Of a stretch of 64,000 nt of DNA, positions 1-11,606 are shown one piece after another. Below the pieces are notes generated by a model. That model ran no database searches, was not told where the DNA came from, and was given only the letters and a program-made list of their open reading frames with translations. A program made the position numbers and the translations under genes. Origin of the DNA: Apricaphanius iberus (taxonomy: Eukaryota; Chordata; Actinopteri; Cyprinodontiformes; Aphaniidae); NCBI GenBank assembly GCA_028564705.1, contig JAPXFQ010002104.1:930001-994000 (forward strand), read 5' to 3'. Within the stretch, counting starts at the first letter, position 1. Each line of letters begins with the position of its first letter.

Positions 1-221
1 CTCTGCCACACAGGACATGTCAGTGGGAACAGAAAGAATTCAAGAATTCAGATCTCTTTAAATTTTTAATTCGTTTTTCGATTGCAGGTATTTGCTAAAA
101 TCAAACTAACGTTCATTTTATTTCTCATCGATGTACAGTCAGCTCTCTATCTTGACAGAAAACAGAAATGTAAAACGTTTTGCAAATGTATTAGAAAAAA
201 CAATAACTTAAATATCACATT

Positions 222-759
222 TACAGTACAGACCAAAGGTTTGGACACACCTTCTCATTCAGTGCGTTTTCTTTATTTTCATGACTATTTATATTGTAGA
301 TTCTCACTGAAGGCATCAAAGCTATGAACGAACACATATGGAATTATGTAGTACTTTTACAAAAAAGTGTGAAATAACCTGGCCTGCAAAGTCACCAGAC
401 CTGAACACAATTGAGATGATTTGGGGTGAGCTGAACCGCAGAATGAAGGCAAAAGGGCCAACAAGTGCTAAGCATCTCTGGGTACTCCTTCAAGACTGTT
501 GGAAAACCATTTTGGGTGACTACTTCTTGAAGCTCAAGAAAATGAAAAGCAGCAATCAGAGGAAAGGGTGGCTACTTTGAGAAATCTAAAATATAACATA
601 TATTCAGTTACTTCCCCCCTTTGTACATACAGTAATTCCATACATTATGTGTTCATTCATAGTTTTGATGGCCTTAATTGAGATTCTACAATGTAGTCAT
701 GAAGATAAAGAAAACACATTGAATGAGAAGGTGTTTCCAAACTTTTGATCTGTACTGTA
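222..759 (+). mobile_element. Internally deleted Tc1-like DNA transposon
   Basis: Inverted terminal repeats face each other: TACAGTACAGACCAAAGGTT at the left end and its complement ending TTTGATCTGTACTGTA at the right, with similarity continuing inward for about 90 bases (CTTCTCATTCA, TTTTCATGACTA). Between them, 338-580 encodes only the C-terminal part of a Tc1-type transposase, with the motif SPDLNTIE holding the last acidic residue of the DDE triad. The DNA-binding domain and the first two catalytic acids are missing, so the copy cannot move by itself. A TA dinucleotide ends each terminus, as expected for this superfamily. Confidence 0.9.
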
Positions 760-1640
760 AGTATTCAGACCCTTTGCAGCCAATTCACACAGCCAATATC
801 CCAATGTGCCTCATCACCGTTTAGACGCAAAAATGTAATCAAACTACTGTATGCAGCACAGAAGTGCAAAAGCCTCCTAACAGAGTATCCTCTGAGGGGG
901 CCCCTTCCATCAGGAATCTTCTCACAAATTACAAACCAAATTGCCATGATCAGACCACAAAACAAAACAACCCTTCTCTACTGCACATTTAAGGTCCCCA
1001 CATCCCCAGTGAGTTCCAATACCTCCAACTGCCAATGGTCGACAGATCCAACCTAGAAACTAAAGGCACAATGCATAATGCCTTCCCCTGCCAGACCATG
1101 CCACCACACTGGGCCCCAGCATCTGCACAGCGAATGGAAAAAACAGAGAAACCAGCCTGCTTCATTAAAGACACCACAGACCTATGCTCCCTTCCTGCCT
1201 ACAATGCTACGCAAACACACACCACCTAATCAAATGACACCTCCTAAGACTTAAACACAACAGAAGCCCCAAGAGGGATGGAGCAACGAGCAATGATACA
1301 GCAGATCCACCGAACCCCCTAGGAACTGACCCACAGAGCAAAACCCACTTACTCCCACGCAGGAAGAACAATACAGCCCACAAAACCAAAGTCAGTACGT
1401 CAGGAAAACAAGCCAGTCTGACAGGTCCAGTGGTCACAAACACTCACCACCGTAGCAACAAGCGGGCGATCCACACGGCCCGCACCCTCCTCCTCCCCCA
1501 GGAAGAGCAACACCCCACATTCCACTTCCAACACACACTAAACACACTAGGGCTGCAATACACCAGAGGTCAGGCCCCAACAACACTCCAAGGAAAACTC
1601 CCACATCATTCTAGCCTGGGGACCGTATATTAAAGAACAG
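760..1640. other. Unclassified repeat-like DNA, no supported gene
   Basis: Base composition changes sharply here: the + strand is rich in C and A and much less AT-rich than its neighbours. It starts with GTATTCAGACCCTTT, which resembles the terminus of another Tc1-like family. Several open frames of 60-100 codons exist on both strands, but none shows a domain, splice context or codon pattern that supports a gene. It may be part of a retroelement that I cannot classify. Confidence 0.35.
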
Positions 1641-1872
1641 CACCAGGCAAGCCAAGGTTGACCACATTTTCATTTTAAAGATGGAAGATGAAAAAAATAA
1701 GTAATTTATACAATAAACAATACAAAACTATTGTTAGTTGGAAGTAAGAATTATCTCATATGGAATGCAACAGATTGTCGACAAAAAAAGTGGATTAAGG
1801 GGATGTCGGGTTTAATGTTTTTTGTTTGTTTGTTTGCTTGAGCTAATCTTTGTTGCATGTTGTTTTTTGCAG

Positions 1873-2142
1873 CTTCTCATCCAGCAGCGTCTCTCACAGT
1901 GAGTCCTGACAGAGAGCAACACTTCACCTCTGAGTCTGTAACTCTGAACTGTGGAGGAGACTCTACTGAGTGGAGAGTGAAGAATTTTACAAAAGGCTGT
2001 TCAGATCTAACATACTGCTCTGAAGGAGGGGAGATCCCTGTATTCACATGCACCATAAACTGTACCTGGGCTTATAAAGCTGTGTACTGGTGTGAGTCTG
2101 GATCAGGAGAGCTCAGCAATGCAGTAAACATCACTGTACACA
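1873..2142 (+). CDS. Gene A exon: Ig domain type B
   Basis: Acceptor TTTTTTGCAG, donor GTATGT, 270 nt, phase 1 at both ends. The domain begins [15 protein letters not shown], has the first core cysteine in VTLNCGG and the second in [11 protein letters not shown]. The centre (about residues 35-60) differs strongly from the type B domains of genes B and D and has four extra cysteines, whereas the borders are nearly identical. Confidence 0.85.
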
Positions 2143-5100
2143 GTATGTTATTGTTTAAATTTTATATTGAAATACTTGAAATAACATTGTTATCACAGGA
2201 GATGTACAGCTCCATGTTTTAAAAACAGGGAAATACATTTTCTGAGAGTCTTCGTTGTTCATTGGTGGTAATTATTTACAAAAAAGTTATTTTTAGTCTG
2301 TCGATCAAACATATAAAAGTTCAGTTATAATGTATGAGTACATTGAAAGAAAATTGTTATTTTAATTCTTTATTTTATGTACTTCAATACTTCAATCATA
2401 ACAGTATATGTTAAAACGAAAAAATATTTGACCTGCATTTTTTTTTCATCTGAATGTTACTGATTTAAGCAATATTGTTTATATTACATTTAGCCATTTA
2501 GCAGACGGTTTTATCCTAAGTAACTTACAGATGAGAAATATAAGCATAAAATACATCAGTGTCACACAGTAAGTGCTATAAGAAAGAAATGTCTCAATAG
2601 TAACCCGCTTTTTTTGCCTAGTAAGCTGCAAAAAAGCGATGCAATTTGAAAATATAATTCATGTTTTACATTTAACTTTCATGTCATACACAATTAAGTG
2701 ACTTCTTTACTACTAATTCTTTTGGGGAATCCCTGGTCTGATCCGGAGAGAAGGCATCCATCCCAGTTTGGATGGAGCAGCTCTTCTTTCTAGGAATTTG
2801 GACAGATTTATTAGTCCTTCAAAACACTGACAAACCAGGGTCCAGACCAGGAAGCAGAGTCATAGTTTAACCCACCTCTCTGCAGCTTCTGTACCGTTAC
2901 CAACTCAATACCCCATTGAGACAGTGTCATGCCCACGGCCAAAATCAAATAGACTAAAAGTTAACCTGACAAAAGCAAACTCTGAAAATCTCATTAAAAT
3001 AAATTCAACTCAGACCAAATAAGAAAATAGAGTAATTAGATGTGGTTTACTAAACATAAGATCCCTCTCCTCAAAGACTTTATTAGTAAACGACTTGATA
3101 TGTGATTATAAAATTGATGTATTTTGCTTATCAGAAACCCGGTTGCAGCAGGAGGATTTTGTAATTATAAATGAGTCAACTCCTACCAATTATCAACATT
3201 TTAGCATTTTTAGAAGTACTGGGCGAGGGGGAGGACTTGCAACCATCTTTCATTCAGTTTTGCAAATTCGCTCTAGACAAATTATTAACTACAGCTCTTT
3301 TGAACATCTAATCCTTAGTTTTCCTCTTCCAAGCTGCAAAACATTAAAACCACTTTTGTTTGTAGTTTTGTATCATCCACCAGGCCCTTACTCTCAATTC
3401 TCGGAGCAGATCTCAGATTTTTTTTTATCTGATTTAGTTTTAAACACTGAACAGGTAATAATAGTAGAAGATTTCAATATTAACGTGGACATTGAAAGTC
3501 ATAGCCTAACTGCAGCCTTTAATATTATCTTAGACTCAACTGGCTTTACTCAGAAAGTGAATGGACCCATGCACTCGGGTCAGCACACTTTAGACATTGT
3601 ACTGACATGTGGCATTGAGTGTGATGAACTAATAGTCCTCCCACATAACCCAGTCCTATCTGAACATTTTTTTATAACTTTTGAATTTACTTTACCCAAT
3701 GTTCCAAAATCGGAAAGAAAAAAATAATAATTACAGTAGAACTTTATCAGACAATGCTGCAACAAGTTTTAAATAATCTGTTCCATTCTTGCTTCCTTAT
3801 CTTTCTCAGAATACCACAGTGGACCACAGTAATTCCAACACTAAACCTTCAGAAATTGATGGACTGGTTCAAAGTATTACAACCTCACTGTGTTTGGCGC
3901 TAGACAGTGTAGCCCCCTTTAAAAGAAGGAGGTAATCAGCCATAGGAGGCTGGCTCCCTAGTTTAGTGCAGAGTTGCGTACTTTAAAGCAGAACACAAGG
4001 AAACTGGAGGGAAATGGCGCTCTACACACCCAAATGATTTCTTTCTAACTTGGAAAAATAGTATACTACTTTATCAAAATGCCCTTTGAAAAGCTAGAAC
4101 AGCATATTTCTCGTCATTAATAGAGGTTAATAAAAACAATCCTAGGTTTCTTTTTAGTACAGTTTCCAAACTTACACAGAGTTATAGCTGAGCACATCTG
4201 AGCCAACTATTCCCCCTTCTCTTAGTAGTGATGACTTTATGGGATTCTTCATAAGTAAAATAAATTATATTAAAAATAAACTCATTGGCATTCTCCCAAA
4301 CATCATTAACTCTATTTCAGTAAATGAGGCCGTACCAGAGAGAACTGTAAAATCATGTCTATGTCTGTAACGTTTTGATTCTGTTGAACTTTCGATTTTA
4401 TCACAAACATTAGCTTCATCTAAACACTCAAGTTGTATGTTAGACCCAATACCAACCAAATTATTTAAGGAAGTGTTCCCTCTGGATACTGGCCCTATTC
4501 TACATATGAATAATATATATTTAATAAATGGATATGTGTCTCAGGAATTTAAGGTAGCTGTAATTAAACATTTACTTAAAATAAAACCTCCCTGGAACAA
4601 GACCATTGAGCTAACTACAGACCTATATCTAACCTTCCTTTCTTATCCAAAATTCTTGAGAAAATAGTTGCTAGTCAAGTGTGTGAGCTTCTAAACAGCA
4701 ACAACCTGTTTGAAGAATTTCAGTCAGGTGCTAGAGCTCATCATAGCACTGAAACAGCACCGGTGAAAGTTACTAATGATATTCTAATGGCCTCAGATAA
4801 TGGATTTGTGAATGTTCTTGTTAGATCTCAGTGCTGCTATTGACACAGTCGATAATAATATTCTCTTAGGAAGGCTTAAACATGTTTTAGGGATCAAGGG
4901 AACAGCACTAGGCTGGTTTAAATCATATATGCCCGACAGATTCCAGTTTGTTAATTTTAATGGTAAAAATTCTTCACACTCTAGGGTTATTTGTGGAGTA
5001 CCAAAGGGTTCTGTGCTTGGACCGATTCTTTTTACTATATATATTCTTCTAATTGGTAAAATAATTAGACAACATGGAATTAATTTCCACTGCTATACTG

Positions 5101-8100
5101 ATGATACACATTTATATTTATCCATAAAAACTTACGAAACCAATCAGTTAGGTATATTACAAGCATGACTCCAAGACATAAAAAAAAAAGACAAAACCTG
5201 GATGACTCGGAATGTTCTGCTTTTAAGTTCAGACAAGACAGACGTTGTTGTCTTTGGACCAGGACCTTTAAAAAGGAAACTGCTAAGTCAATCACTTCAT
5301 CTAGATGGCATTCATTTGGCCTTTGGTAATAATGTAAAAAACCTCTGTGTACTTTTTGACCAAGACATGACACTTAAATTGCATATTAAACAGGTTTATA
5401 AGATTTATTTCTTTCAGCTCCGGAATGTTGCTAAAATTAGAAACATCCTGTCCAGGAGTGATGCAGAGAAACTAGTCCATTATTATCAGGAAGTCTATAA
5501 AATACAATTAAAAGCCTTCAGTTGATCCAAACTGCTGCAGCAAGAGTTCTGATGAATATTAAAAAGAGAGATCACATTTCTCCTGTTTTGGCTTCTCTCC
5601 ATTGGGTCCCTGTTAAATCAAGAATAGAGTTTAAGATTCTGCTCCTTATTTATAAAGCCCTTAATAATCAAGCTCCATCATACATCAGAGATCTGGTTGT
5701 CCCAGGGGGAGTTTTTCCTCTCCACTGTTGCTACATGCTTGCTCGGTATGAGGGATTGTTGAGGAATAGCTGTGGTTGGAGTCTTCATGATCAGGGCACA
5801 ACCTCACGTCGATGACGCATCACAATCTGCTGGGATTCCTTACATAGAAAACTTTTAACTGATTGTAATGTTTGTAGGGCTGCATGGTGGCGCAGTGGTT
5901 AGCACTGTTGCCTTGCAGCACAAAGGTTGTGGGTTCGTATCCTGGCCCAGGGTCTTTCTGCATGGAGTTTGTATGTTCTCCCCGTGCATGCGTGGGTTCC
6001 CTCTGGGTACCCTGACTTTTGCCCGTTGACAGCTGGAGATAGGCACCAGCCCCCCCCACGTCCCATTAAGGATTAAGCGGTTAAGAAAATGGATGGATGT
6101 ATTGAAATGACTTTTTTTGTAAAGTGCCTTGAGATGACATTTGTTGTGAATTGCTGCTATATAAATAAAAGTGAACTGAATTGAATTCTGTACAGCTGTA
6201 GTCCTAAATATAGTGGTTGCACAGTTTCATTTATAAATTTTGGACAAATTTGTATCACACTGTGAAAATCTAATTATTGCTTCAGGTCGTTATGATTTTT
6301 AGAGAGACAATGATTTGTGTCCGAAACATAATATTTTCGGACTATTTTCCAGATAGAGATCTTCTCCTGGTGAGCCCCGTCCATCCTGTGACTGAGGGAG
6401 CTTCTGCTAGTCTGAGCTGCAGACTGAGAGGACAAAATCCACTTTCTAATGTGTTTTTCTATCACAATGACAAACTGGTCCAAAATGACAGCAGAGGGGA
6501 GCTCATCTCTGCAGTGTCTCAGTCAGACGAAGGTTTCTACAAGTGTGAACATTCTGGAAAGGTTTCACCACAGAGCTGGATGGCTGTTAAAGTTGAGCAG
6601 AGTGAGGATTTTATTGTTTAGGAACATTTTATAAATAAAATGTAAAATCAATTGATATGTTATATTAACGTTAGGAGTTATTTTTTCTTCTTAACAGCTG
6701 CATCCAGAGCTGAAAACTCTTCATTTCCTCTGCTGTTGGTTGTCGGACCAGTTACTGGAGTTGTTCTTATTATTCTCCTGTTCCTGCTGTGTCGTTTCAC
6801 GAAGTCCAGAGGTGAGGCTGTATTAGATTTACTTCAATTATGCAGACATATTATTGAATATTCTGATACCTCAATCCACATGTAATAATATGTGAAACAC
6901 TCATGAAACCACCTATCTATTTCCTCTTTCCTGCTGCATCACATCGTTATTCCCAAATTTTTTTTTAATCATAAATCCTCAGATCTTTTTGTCTGTGTGT
7001 GTTGAAAACAAGTTTTATGTTTTAGGTTGATAAATTCAGAGAATGGACTGCATGGTGGCGTAGTGATTAGCACTGTTGCCTTGCAGCAAGAAAGTTGTGG
7101 GTTCGTATCCTGGCCCAGGGCCTTTCTGCATGGAGTTTGCATGTTCTCCCTGTGCATGTGTGGTTTCACTCTGGGTACTCTGGCTTCCTCCCACAGTCCA
7201 AAAACATGACTGTCAGGTTAATTGATCACTCTAAATTGTCCTTAGGTGTGGGTGTGTGCATGGTTGTATGTCCTGCCTGTGATGGACTGGCGACCTGTCC
7301 AGGGTGTACCCTGCCTCTTGCCCGTTGAGAGCTGGAGATACGCACCAGCCCCCCCGCGACTCCTGGAGGACTAAGCGGTTCAGAAAATGGATGGATTTAA
7401 AGAATACAGTACAGGGCTTCACTACAAAACAATACTTTTAAGCGTTTCCATGGAAGTTTAAATACTTCCTCTAAGGTCCATAAGATCACATGTGGTGTGC
7501 CCCAGGGTTCAGTTTTAGGCCCAGTGCTTTTTAACCTGTATATGCTCCATCTTGGCAGTGTCATCAGAAGACATGGAGTTAACTTTCAGTTATGCTGATG
7601 ATAGTTGTACATCTCCTTGTCTCCTGATGGCACATGGCCAATGGATGCACTTTTTAACTGCATTTTAGACATAAAATCCTGGATGGCAGAAAACTTTCTC
7701 CAGCTCAACCAGGACAAAACTGAGGTTTTAGTTATCGGTCCTGAGGCTCAGAGAGAGAAACTTTTACCAAAACTACAATCATCGTATTTTAATCCTTCAT
7801 TATAAGTGAATAATCTGGGCGTGATTTTTGACTCTGAGCTGACTTTTATTCCACACATTAAATATATTACTAAAATAGGTTTTTATCACCTAAAGAACAT
7901 CTCCGTAGTCCGCCCCAATCTCTCTCGTGCCAATAAGGAGACACTAATGCATGCTTTTATCACCAGTAGAATTGGATATTGTAATGCCCTGCTTTCTGGT
8001 CTTCCCAAAAAGACAACCTCAAGTTTACAGCTTTTACAGAATTCAGCAGCTCGTGTCTTGATGAAGACCAGGAAGCGGGAGCACATTACACCGGTCTTAA

Positions 8101-10049
8101 AATCCCTGCATTGGCTCCCCGTATGTTTTAGGATTGATTTTAAGTTTCTTTTAATATTTTTTAATTGTCTTTATGGTCTTGGGCCATCTTATCTTTCAGA
8201 AATGCTTTTACCATATGAACTCTTGCGGTCTCTGCGCTCCTCTGGCAGCCATCTCCTTATCACTCCCAAAGTCAGGACACGGACTCATGGTGAGGTGTCC
8301 TTCAATTATTATGGCCCTCACCTCTGGAACAGGCAGCCAAAGGATCTCAGGGCCGCAGAGAATGTTCATGTTTTTAGGAGCAAGCTCAAGACTCACCTTA
8401 TTAACTGAGCTTTTAACTAATTATTATTTATTAATTTATGTTTAACTGCTCAGCATGTTTTACCTGATTTAATTTTTTGTTTAGCTTTTAACTGTTTATT
8501 TATTAATCTACTTTTTCATTTTTATTTTTATTCTATCTTATCATTGTTTACACTTATTGTTTTACATTTTATACACTTTATATTTTATTCACTTTATATT
8601 TTAACTTATTTTAATCTTCCTCCCAGTGTTTCCTCACTGGGGGCCCCCTGCATCAGGGGCGGTGGTCGGCTGTGGCTGCCTGGGTGCCCCCCTTGTAATG
8701 CTTCGGTGGAGGTGGGGGTACCCTCCCTCCCTCATCTGGGCGCCCTGGGTCAGTGCCTTGGGTGCTGCTGCTGATCTGCTGCTGCCGACGTAGATGGCGT
8801 TTCCTGGCACATCTGTGCTCAGCTCGCTGTTTTTGTAGCTTTTAAGTGTGTGTGTGTATGGCTGATGGGTTGGGTTGGGTTGGGAGGGGGGTGCAGTTGC
8901 GATGATGATTTTATTTTTGGTTTTTGTATGGGTGGTTGGGGGGTTTTGGGGTCATTTTAAATCTGTAAAGCACTTTGAGAAACTCTGCTTGAAAAGTGCT
9001 TTATAAATAAAGTTTGTTTGATTGACTGATTGATTGATTCCTTATAATAGGGTTTAAACTGATTAGTATATTATAATATTCCAAATATTGTCATATTGAT
9101 ATGGATGTCAGCAATAGTCAGGATGTCAGGAGGGTTTGGACTTACATTGACTTTAAGATTAAAATGGGTTTGATAACAGTCATAACACTTATTTTTAAAT
9201 CTATTACATCAACTGTAGGTTACTTCACTTGAATAAACAACAGAAAGACAAAAAACAGTTTTAATTTGTATTATACATTTGAGGAGTTGTCGTAACAAAT
9301 AATTATTTGTTAACTGTAGGTTCAATTTGCCTGAGACCCCCTGAAGACCATGGAAATGGTACAGTTTATATTTTAAATAATTACAAAAAACTTTTAAACT
9401 GATTTCAAGTGAATGACAGAACAATTTGATGCCTTTTAGATCCACACAAATGGAAAAATGTCACATACGCTCTTGTTGATTTCATTAATCAGGAAGATCA
9501 GAGTGAGTTTGTCCAACACATTTTATGTGCAAAATACTTCTGTTTTCAGAAGTTTAGACTTGGAAAACGTGAGTTACAGTTTTGTTTTTGGATTTTATCA
9601 GGGAGGAATGATGAGCCAGTGGAGGGCCCTGTTTATTCTCTTATCAAGACAGGATCTGCTTCAGTTTCTGAAACACATTTAGGGGGACATGGTGAGTTTG
9701 AAAATTGTCAACACTTACACCATCTCAGACAAACTCAAATATGTCTTTTTTTAGTAGTCTGATGAAAAAAAATACATACACTTTATTTATGTTTAAAATA
9801 ATTTTTTATCACAAGTTATTTTTGACAGTTTGTGAATATTCTCCATTGTTTTTTTCTTTGTTTTTGTTTTTTTAGTTAAAAGCTTTCTGACCGTTTTCAC
9901 AAAGTAAATCAGTTGCTGTTTTAAATAGTTTGTTAGTAATTTATGTAATCTCTGTTACATTCCTCATCTCTTCATTTACAGGAAAATCAAGTCCAGCCGC
10001 CACCGACACAGCATTTTATTCTAAAGTTAAGCACAGCTCTGAACAATGA
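1873..10049 (+). CDS. FCRL-like immune receptor gene A (3' part; 5' end lies outside the window)
   Basis: Partial gene with exons 1873-2142 (Ig, type B), 6353-6601 (Ig, type C), 6698-6811 (transmembrane), 9440-9502, 9602-9691 and 9982-10049 (cytoplasmic, stop TGA). All introns are phase 1, as in Fc-receptor and FCRL genes, and the spliced frame stays open. Signal peptide and any type A domain must lie upstream of base 1. The product would be a type I membrane receptor of leukocytes. The tail carries VTYALV (fits the ITIM consensus), PVYSLI and AFYSKV, suggesting SHP-type phosphatase recruitment; that is inferred from motif only. Introns hold an L2-type LINE, SINE-like repeats and a second LINE fragment. 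The micro-exon and following tail exon seen in gene D were not found here. Confidence 0.75.
2143..2719. other. Intron DNA of gene A, nothing recognised
   Basis: AT-rich sequence between the type B exon and the LINE. I see no exon, RNA gene or clear terminal repeat. The stretch around 2480-2560 (TTTAGCCATTTAGCAGACG) resembles a common fish repeat fragment but is too short to name. Confidence 0.4.
2720..6190 (+). mobile_element. L2-clade LINE, nearly full length but degraded
   Basis: Non-LTR retrotransposon on the + strand. 3095-3727 encodes an apurinic-like endonuclease ([10 protein letters not shown] near the start, later a degraded catalytic block VEDFNINVD). 4437-5168 holds reverse transcriptase blocks: [26 protein letters not shown] and YTDD where the family has YADD. 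5522-5815 carries the C-terminal block ([21 protein letters not shown]). Frames are broken by stops and shifts, so it is dead. The 3' end has the typical L2 tail (GTAAAGTGCCTTGAGATGA then TATATAAATAAA and TGAATTGAATT). A SINE-like repeat splits the 3' untranslated region. The element lies in an intron of gene A. Confidence 0.85.
5877..6099 (+). repeat. SINE-like dispersed repeat (short copy)
   Basis: Starts GGGCTGCATGGTGGCGCAGT and contains a B-box-like GGTTCGTATCC, ending in AAGAAAATGGATGGATG. Compared with the copy at 7045-7396 it lacks the central part (the CCTCCCACAGTCC to GGGTGTACCCTGCC region). It sits inside the 3' untranslated region of the LINE, about 90 bases before the LINE tail. 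This repeat is very common in fish introns. Confidence 0.75.
6353..6601 (+). CDS. Gene A exon: Ig domain type C
   Basis: Acceptor ACTATTTTCCAG. The domain runs [47 protein letters not shown]. One residue is missing in GELISAVS compared with GELNISAVS in genes B and D. In those genes the exon ends GTTAAAG before GT; here the base after that G is T, so the ancestral donor is lost. A good donor, AGA/GTGAGG, lies nine bases downstream and is in the same phase 1, so the exon most likely ends at 6601 with three extra codons. Confidence 0.75.
6698..6811 (+). CDS. Gene A exon: transmembrane segment
   Basis: Acceptor TTCTTAACAG, donor GTGAGG, 114 nt, phase 1 at both ends. After a short stalk (ASRAENSS) follows a hydrophobic stretch from [12 protein letters not shown] through [11 protein letters not shown], then basic residues (RFTKSR) as stop-transfer signal. 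There is no acidic or basic residue within the hydrophobic core, unlike the homologous exon of gene B. Confidence 0.8.
7045..7396 (+). repeat. SINE-like dispersed repeat (full-length copy)
   Basis: Begins GGACTGCATGGTGGCGTAGT and has the B-box-like GGTTCGTATCC, the central CCTCCCACAGTCCAAAAACA block, GACCTGTCCAGGGTGTACCC and the end AGAAAATGGATGGAT. It is the same family as the copy at 5877-6099 but with the central part retained. It lies in an intron of gene A. Confidence 0.8.
7425..9040 (+). mobile_element. 5'-truncated L2-type LINE
   Basis: Starts within the reverse transcriptase ([18 protein letters not shown] near 7490-7540, with a frameshift just before the YADD motif). 7605-7805 and 7806-8408 encode the downstream half ([44 protein letters not shown]). 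The 3' end is GTAAAGCACTTTGAGAAACT followed by TTATAAATAAAG and a TTGATTGACTGATTGATTG tail. Truncation at the 5' end is typical of LINE insertions. It is a different subfamily from the copy at 2720-6190 and lies in the same gene. Confidence 0.85.
9440..9502 (+). CDS. Gene A exon: cytoplasmic tail with ITIM
   Basis: Acceptor GCCTTTTAG, donor GTGAGT, 63 nt, phase 1 at both ends. It encodes [15 protein letters not shown] fits the ITIM consensus (V/I/L/S)xYxx(L/V/I). The same core (DVTYALIKF) is encoded by the corresponding exon of gene D at 54663-54809, although here the exon stops shortly after the motif and the second tyrosine lies in a separate exon. Confidence 0.7.
9602..9691 (+). CDS. Gene A exon: second cytoplasmic tyrosine motif
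   Basis: Acceptor GATTTTATCAG, donor GTGAGT, 90 nt, phase 1 at both ends. It encodes [14 protein letters not shown]. The tyrosine has I at +3 but P at -2, so it is ITIM-like rather than canonical. The frame joins the exons on both sides without a shift. Confidence 0.65.
9982..10049 (+). CDS. Gene A terminal exon
   Basis: Acceptor TTCATTTACAG, phase 1. It encodes [19 protein letters not shown] and TGA. It matches the terminal exon of gene D (SPAETDAVYSQVRK), which supports the reading. The motif AFYSKV is a weak ITIM-like site. Confidence 0.7.
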
Positions 10050-10285
10050 TGCATGATGTTAGTACCAGAAGTGACATAATACCATTATTGGATAATTATT
10101 GAAATTTCCTTTGATCATTTATGCCTCGTAGTTCAGACTTATTTTATCCACCTGCATTCTTCTTCAGCTCTGCACTATTTCTTCTGATTAGCCCTTCTGT
10201 TTTTTATTTTTATTTTTTGTAATTTCCACCTCTCACTTTTATGCAAATTGTCAGACACTTCACTGTGCTAGTTTACCAACTGGAT

Positions 10286-10291
10286 AATAAA
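10286..10291 (+). promoter_or_regulatory. Polyadenylation signal AATAAA, likely gene A
   Basis: AATAAA lies about 240 bases after the stop codon of gene A, within the range expected for a short 3' untranslated region. No other gene end is nearby on this strand. AATAAA is frequent in AT-rich DNA, so the assignment is tentative. Confidence 0.4.
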
Positions 10292-10299
10292 CAGCATTC

Positions 10300-10880
10300 A
10301 GTCAAATATATAATGTTTGCAATGTATTACAAACACAGCCAAACCGAACAGGTACACAGTTTGGAATTATGCTGTTATGCAAAAGAGCTGGATAAAATGT
10401 GGTATCTAAAAAAAAATATAGCACCTTCCAGGACTGCATTTCTTGCTATCCAGGCTCTAACAATAATATTACACTTATACAAGTCAGTATAAGGTAAGGT
10501 CTGAGTGTTAGAGTAAATGGTTGTTTTGCCCTGTCATGGATGGCTGACGTCCTCATTGGTGTGTACCTCACCTTTCACCCAATGACCTCCAAAGAGAGAC
10601 ACCAGCCACACACAAACCTACAAGGAGAAGTAGGTATAAAAAGAAAGATGAATGGATGAATTTTGGTCTTGGATTTCACACATTTGGCTAACTTTGCATA
10701 ATTTTTTTAGTTTTTTTTTCCAGTTTATAATATGCATTATATTAATGTGTTTGTTTATTCAGTTATCAGTTATCCTAGAGTGGCTGCTTTAGGTTCTTGC
10801 AACTTAAGGAGTAGGAGAAGGTCAGATGAAAGTCAGATGGATTAGTTCTCCTTAGAGCGACTTTACTAGGTCAGACCTCT
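10300..10880. other. Intergenic DNA, nothing recognised
   Basis: AT-rich sequence. The frame 10241-10492 shows no domain and overlaps the presumed 3' untranslated region of gene A. A short segment near 10530-10660 (GTGTACCTCACCTTTCACCC to AATGGATGAAT) resembles the decayed end of the SINE-like repeat described at 7045. Confidence 0.4.
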
Positions 10881-10881
10881 C

Positions 10882-11418
10882 AAAATAATCCACTCAACAT
10901 GAGCATTTATGCCCCGTTTAAGGTCCCATGATTGCACAATCTCATACCGACCTGTGCATAGACTGGGCATGCACGGGAAAGACGCGTGAAACACAGACTG
11001 ATGTGTATAATCTATGTCACTGCCGGCGTCTACAAAATATAAACAAGAAGCTCTACAGCACAGTACATATCTGTTTGTCCCACCAAAGAGAACAATGGCT
11101 GAATGTCCCGAATTTGAAAAAAAACAGCTGCATGGCGAGACTTGTCTCCATCTTTGCTGTTGTCTTTGTCTGTAGTGCTGCATTGTTGTCATCAACCTGG
11201 AACACAGAAATTCATCGAAGTTGCTTCCTTTCATTATCCAGGGAAGCTGTCCAGACCTGCTCATTTAGTCATTGAATTAAGAATAAGACTGCCCTCTTAA
11301 CCGGCTAATAATTATCCAGCCACAGACCTTAAAAACGGCAGGTTAGTGTAGATGGTAGGGGGGTGTAGACTAAATAATTCTACGTTTAAGGCATTATCTG
11401 GACAAGTGTGGACATGGC
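10882..11418 (-). mobile_element. Non-autonomous DNA transposon (MITE), reverse copy, one end lost
   Basis: Sequence from ATCCACTCAACATGAGCATT through CATACCGACCTGTGCA matches, in opposite orientation, the MITE at 13100-13680. The right end, AGTGTGGACATGGCC, is the complement of that element's left terminus. The other terminus is missing or too diverged. It has no coding capacity. Confidence 0.7.
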
Positions 11419-11437
11419 CGAAGACTTGGATTATCTT

Positions 11438-11606
11438 CTGCGACTGTAGCTCGGTACGTCAAGTCGTTAGTTTGTAATTTTAGTGTTGTAGGTTTGATTC
11501 CAGGCAAGTTACTTAACCCCAACTTGCCTACTGATCTCTGAGTGTGAATGTGGTTCCAGTGTGAAGTGCTTTGAGTAGTCAGCATACCTGGAAAAGAGCT
11601 GTATAA
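11438..11606 (+). repeat. tRNA-headed SINE-like repeat
   Basis: An A-box-like CTGTAGCTCGGTAC and a B-box-like AGGTTTGATTCC are about 50 bases apart, followed by CAAGTTACTTAACCCCAA and a tail GTGAAGTGCTTTGAGTAGTC then CTGTATAAG. This is the arrangement of a common teleost SINE whose body ends in a LINE-like 3' tail. Related copies lie at 42950-43215 and 58867-59110. Confidence 0.65.

Noticed and set aside
10241..10492. 83-codon frame after gene A
   Set aside because: It overlaps the AATAAA signal and the presumed 3' untranslated region, has no domain and no splice context.
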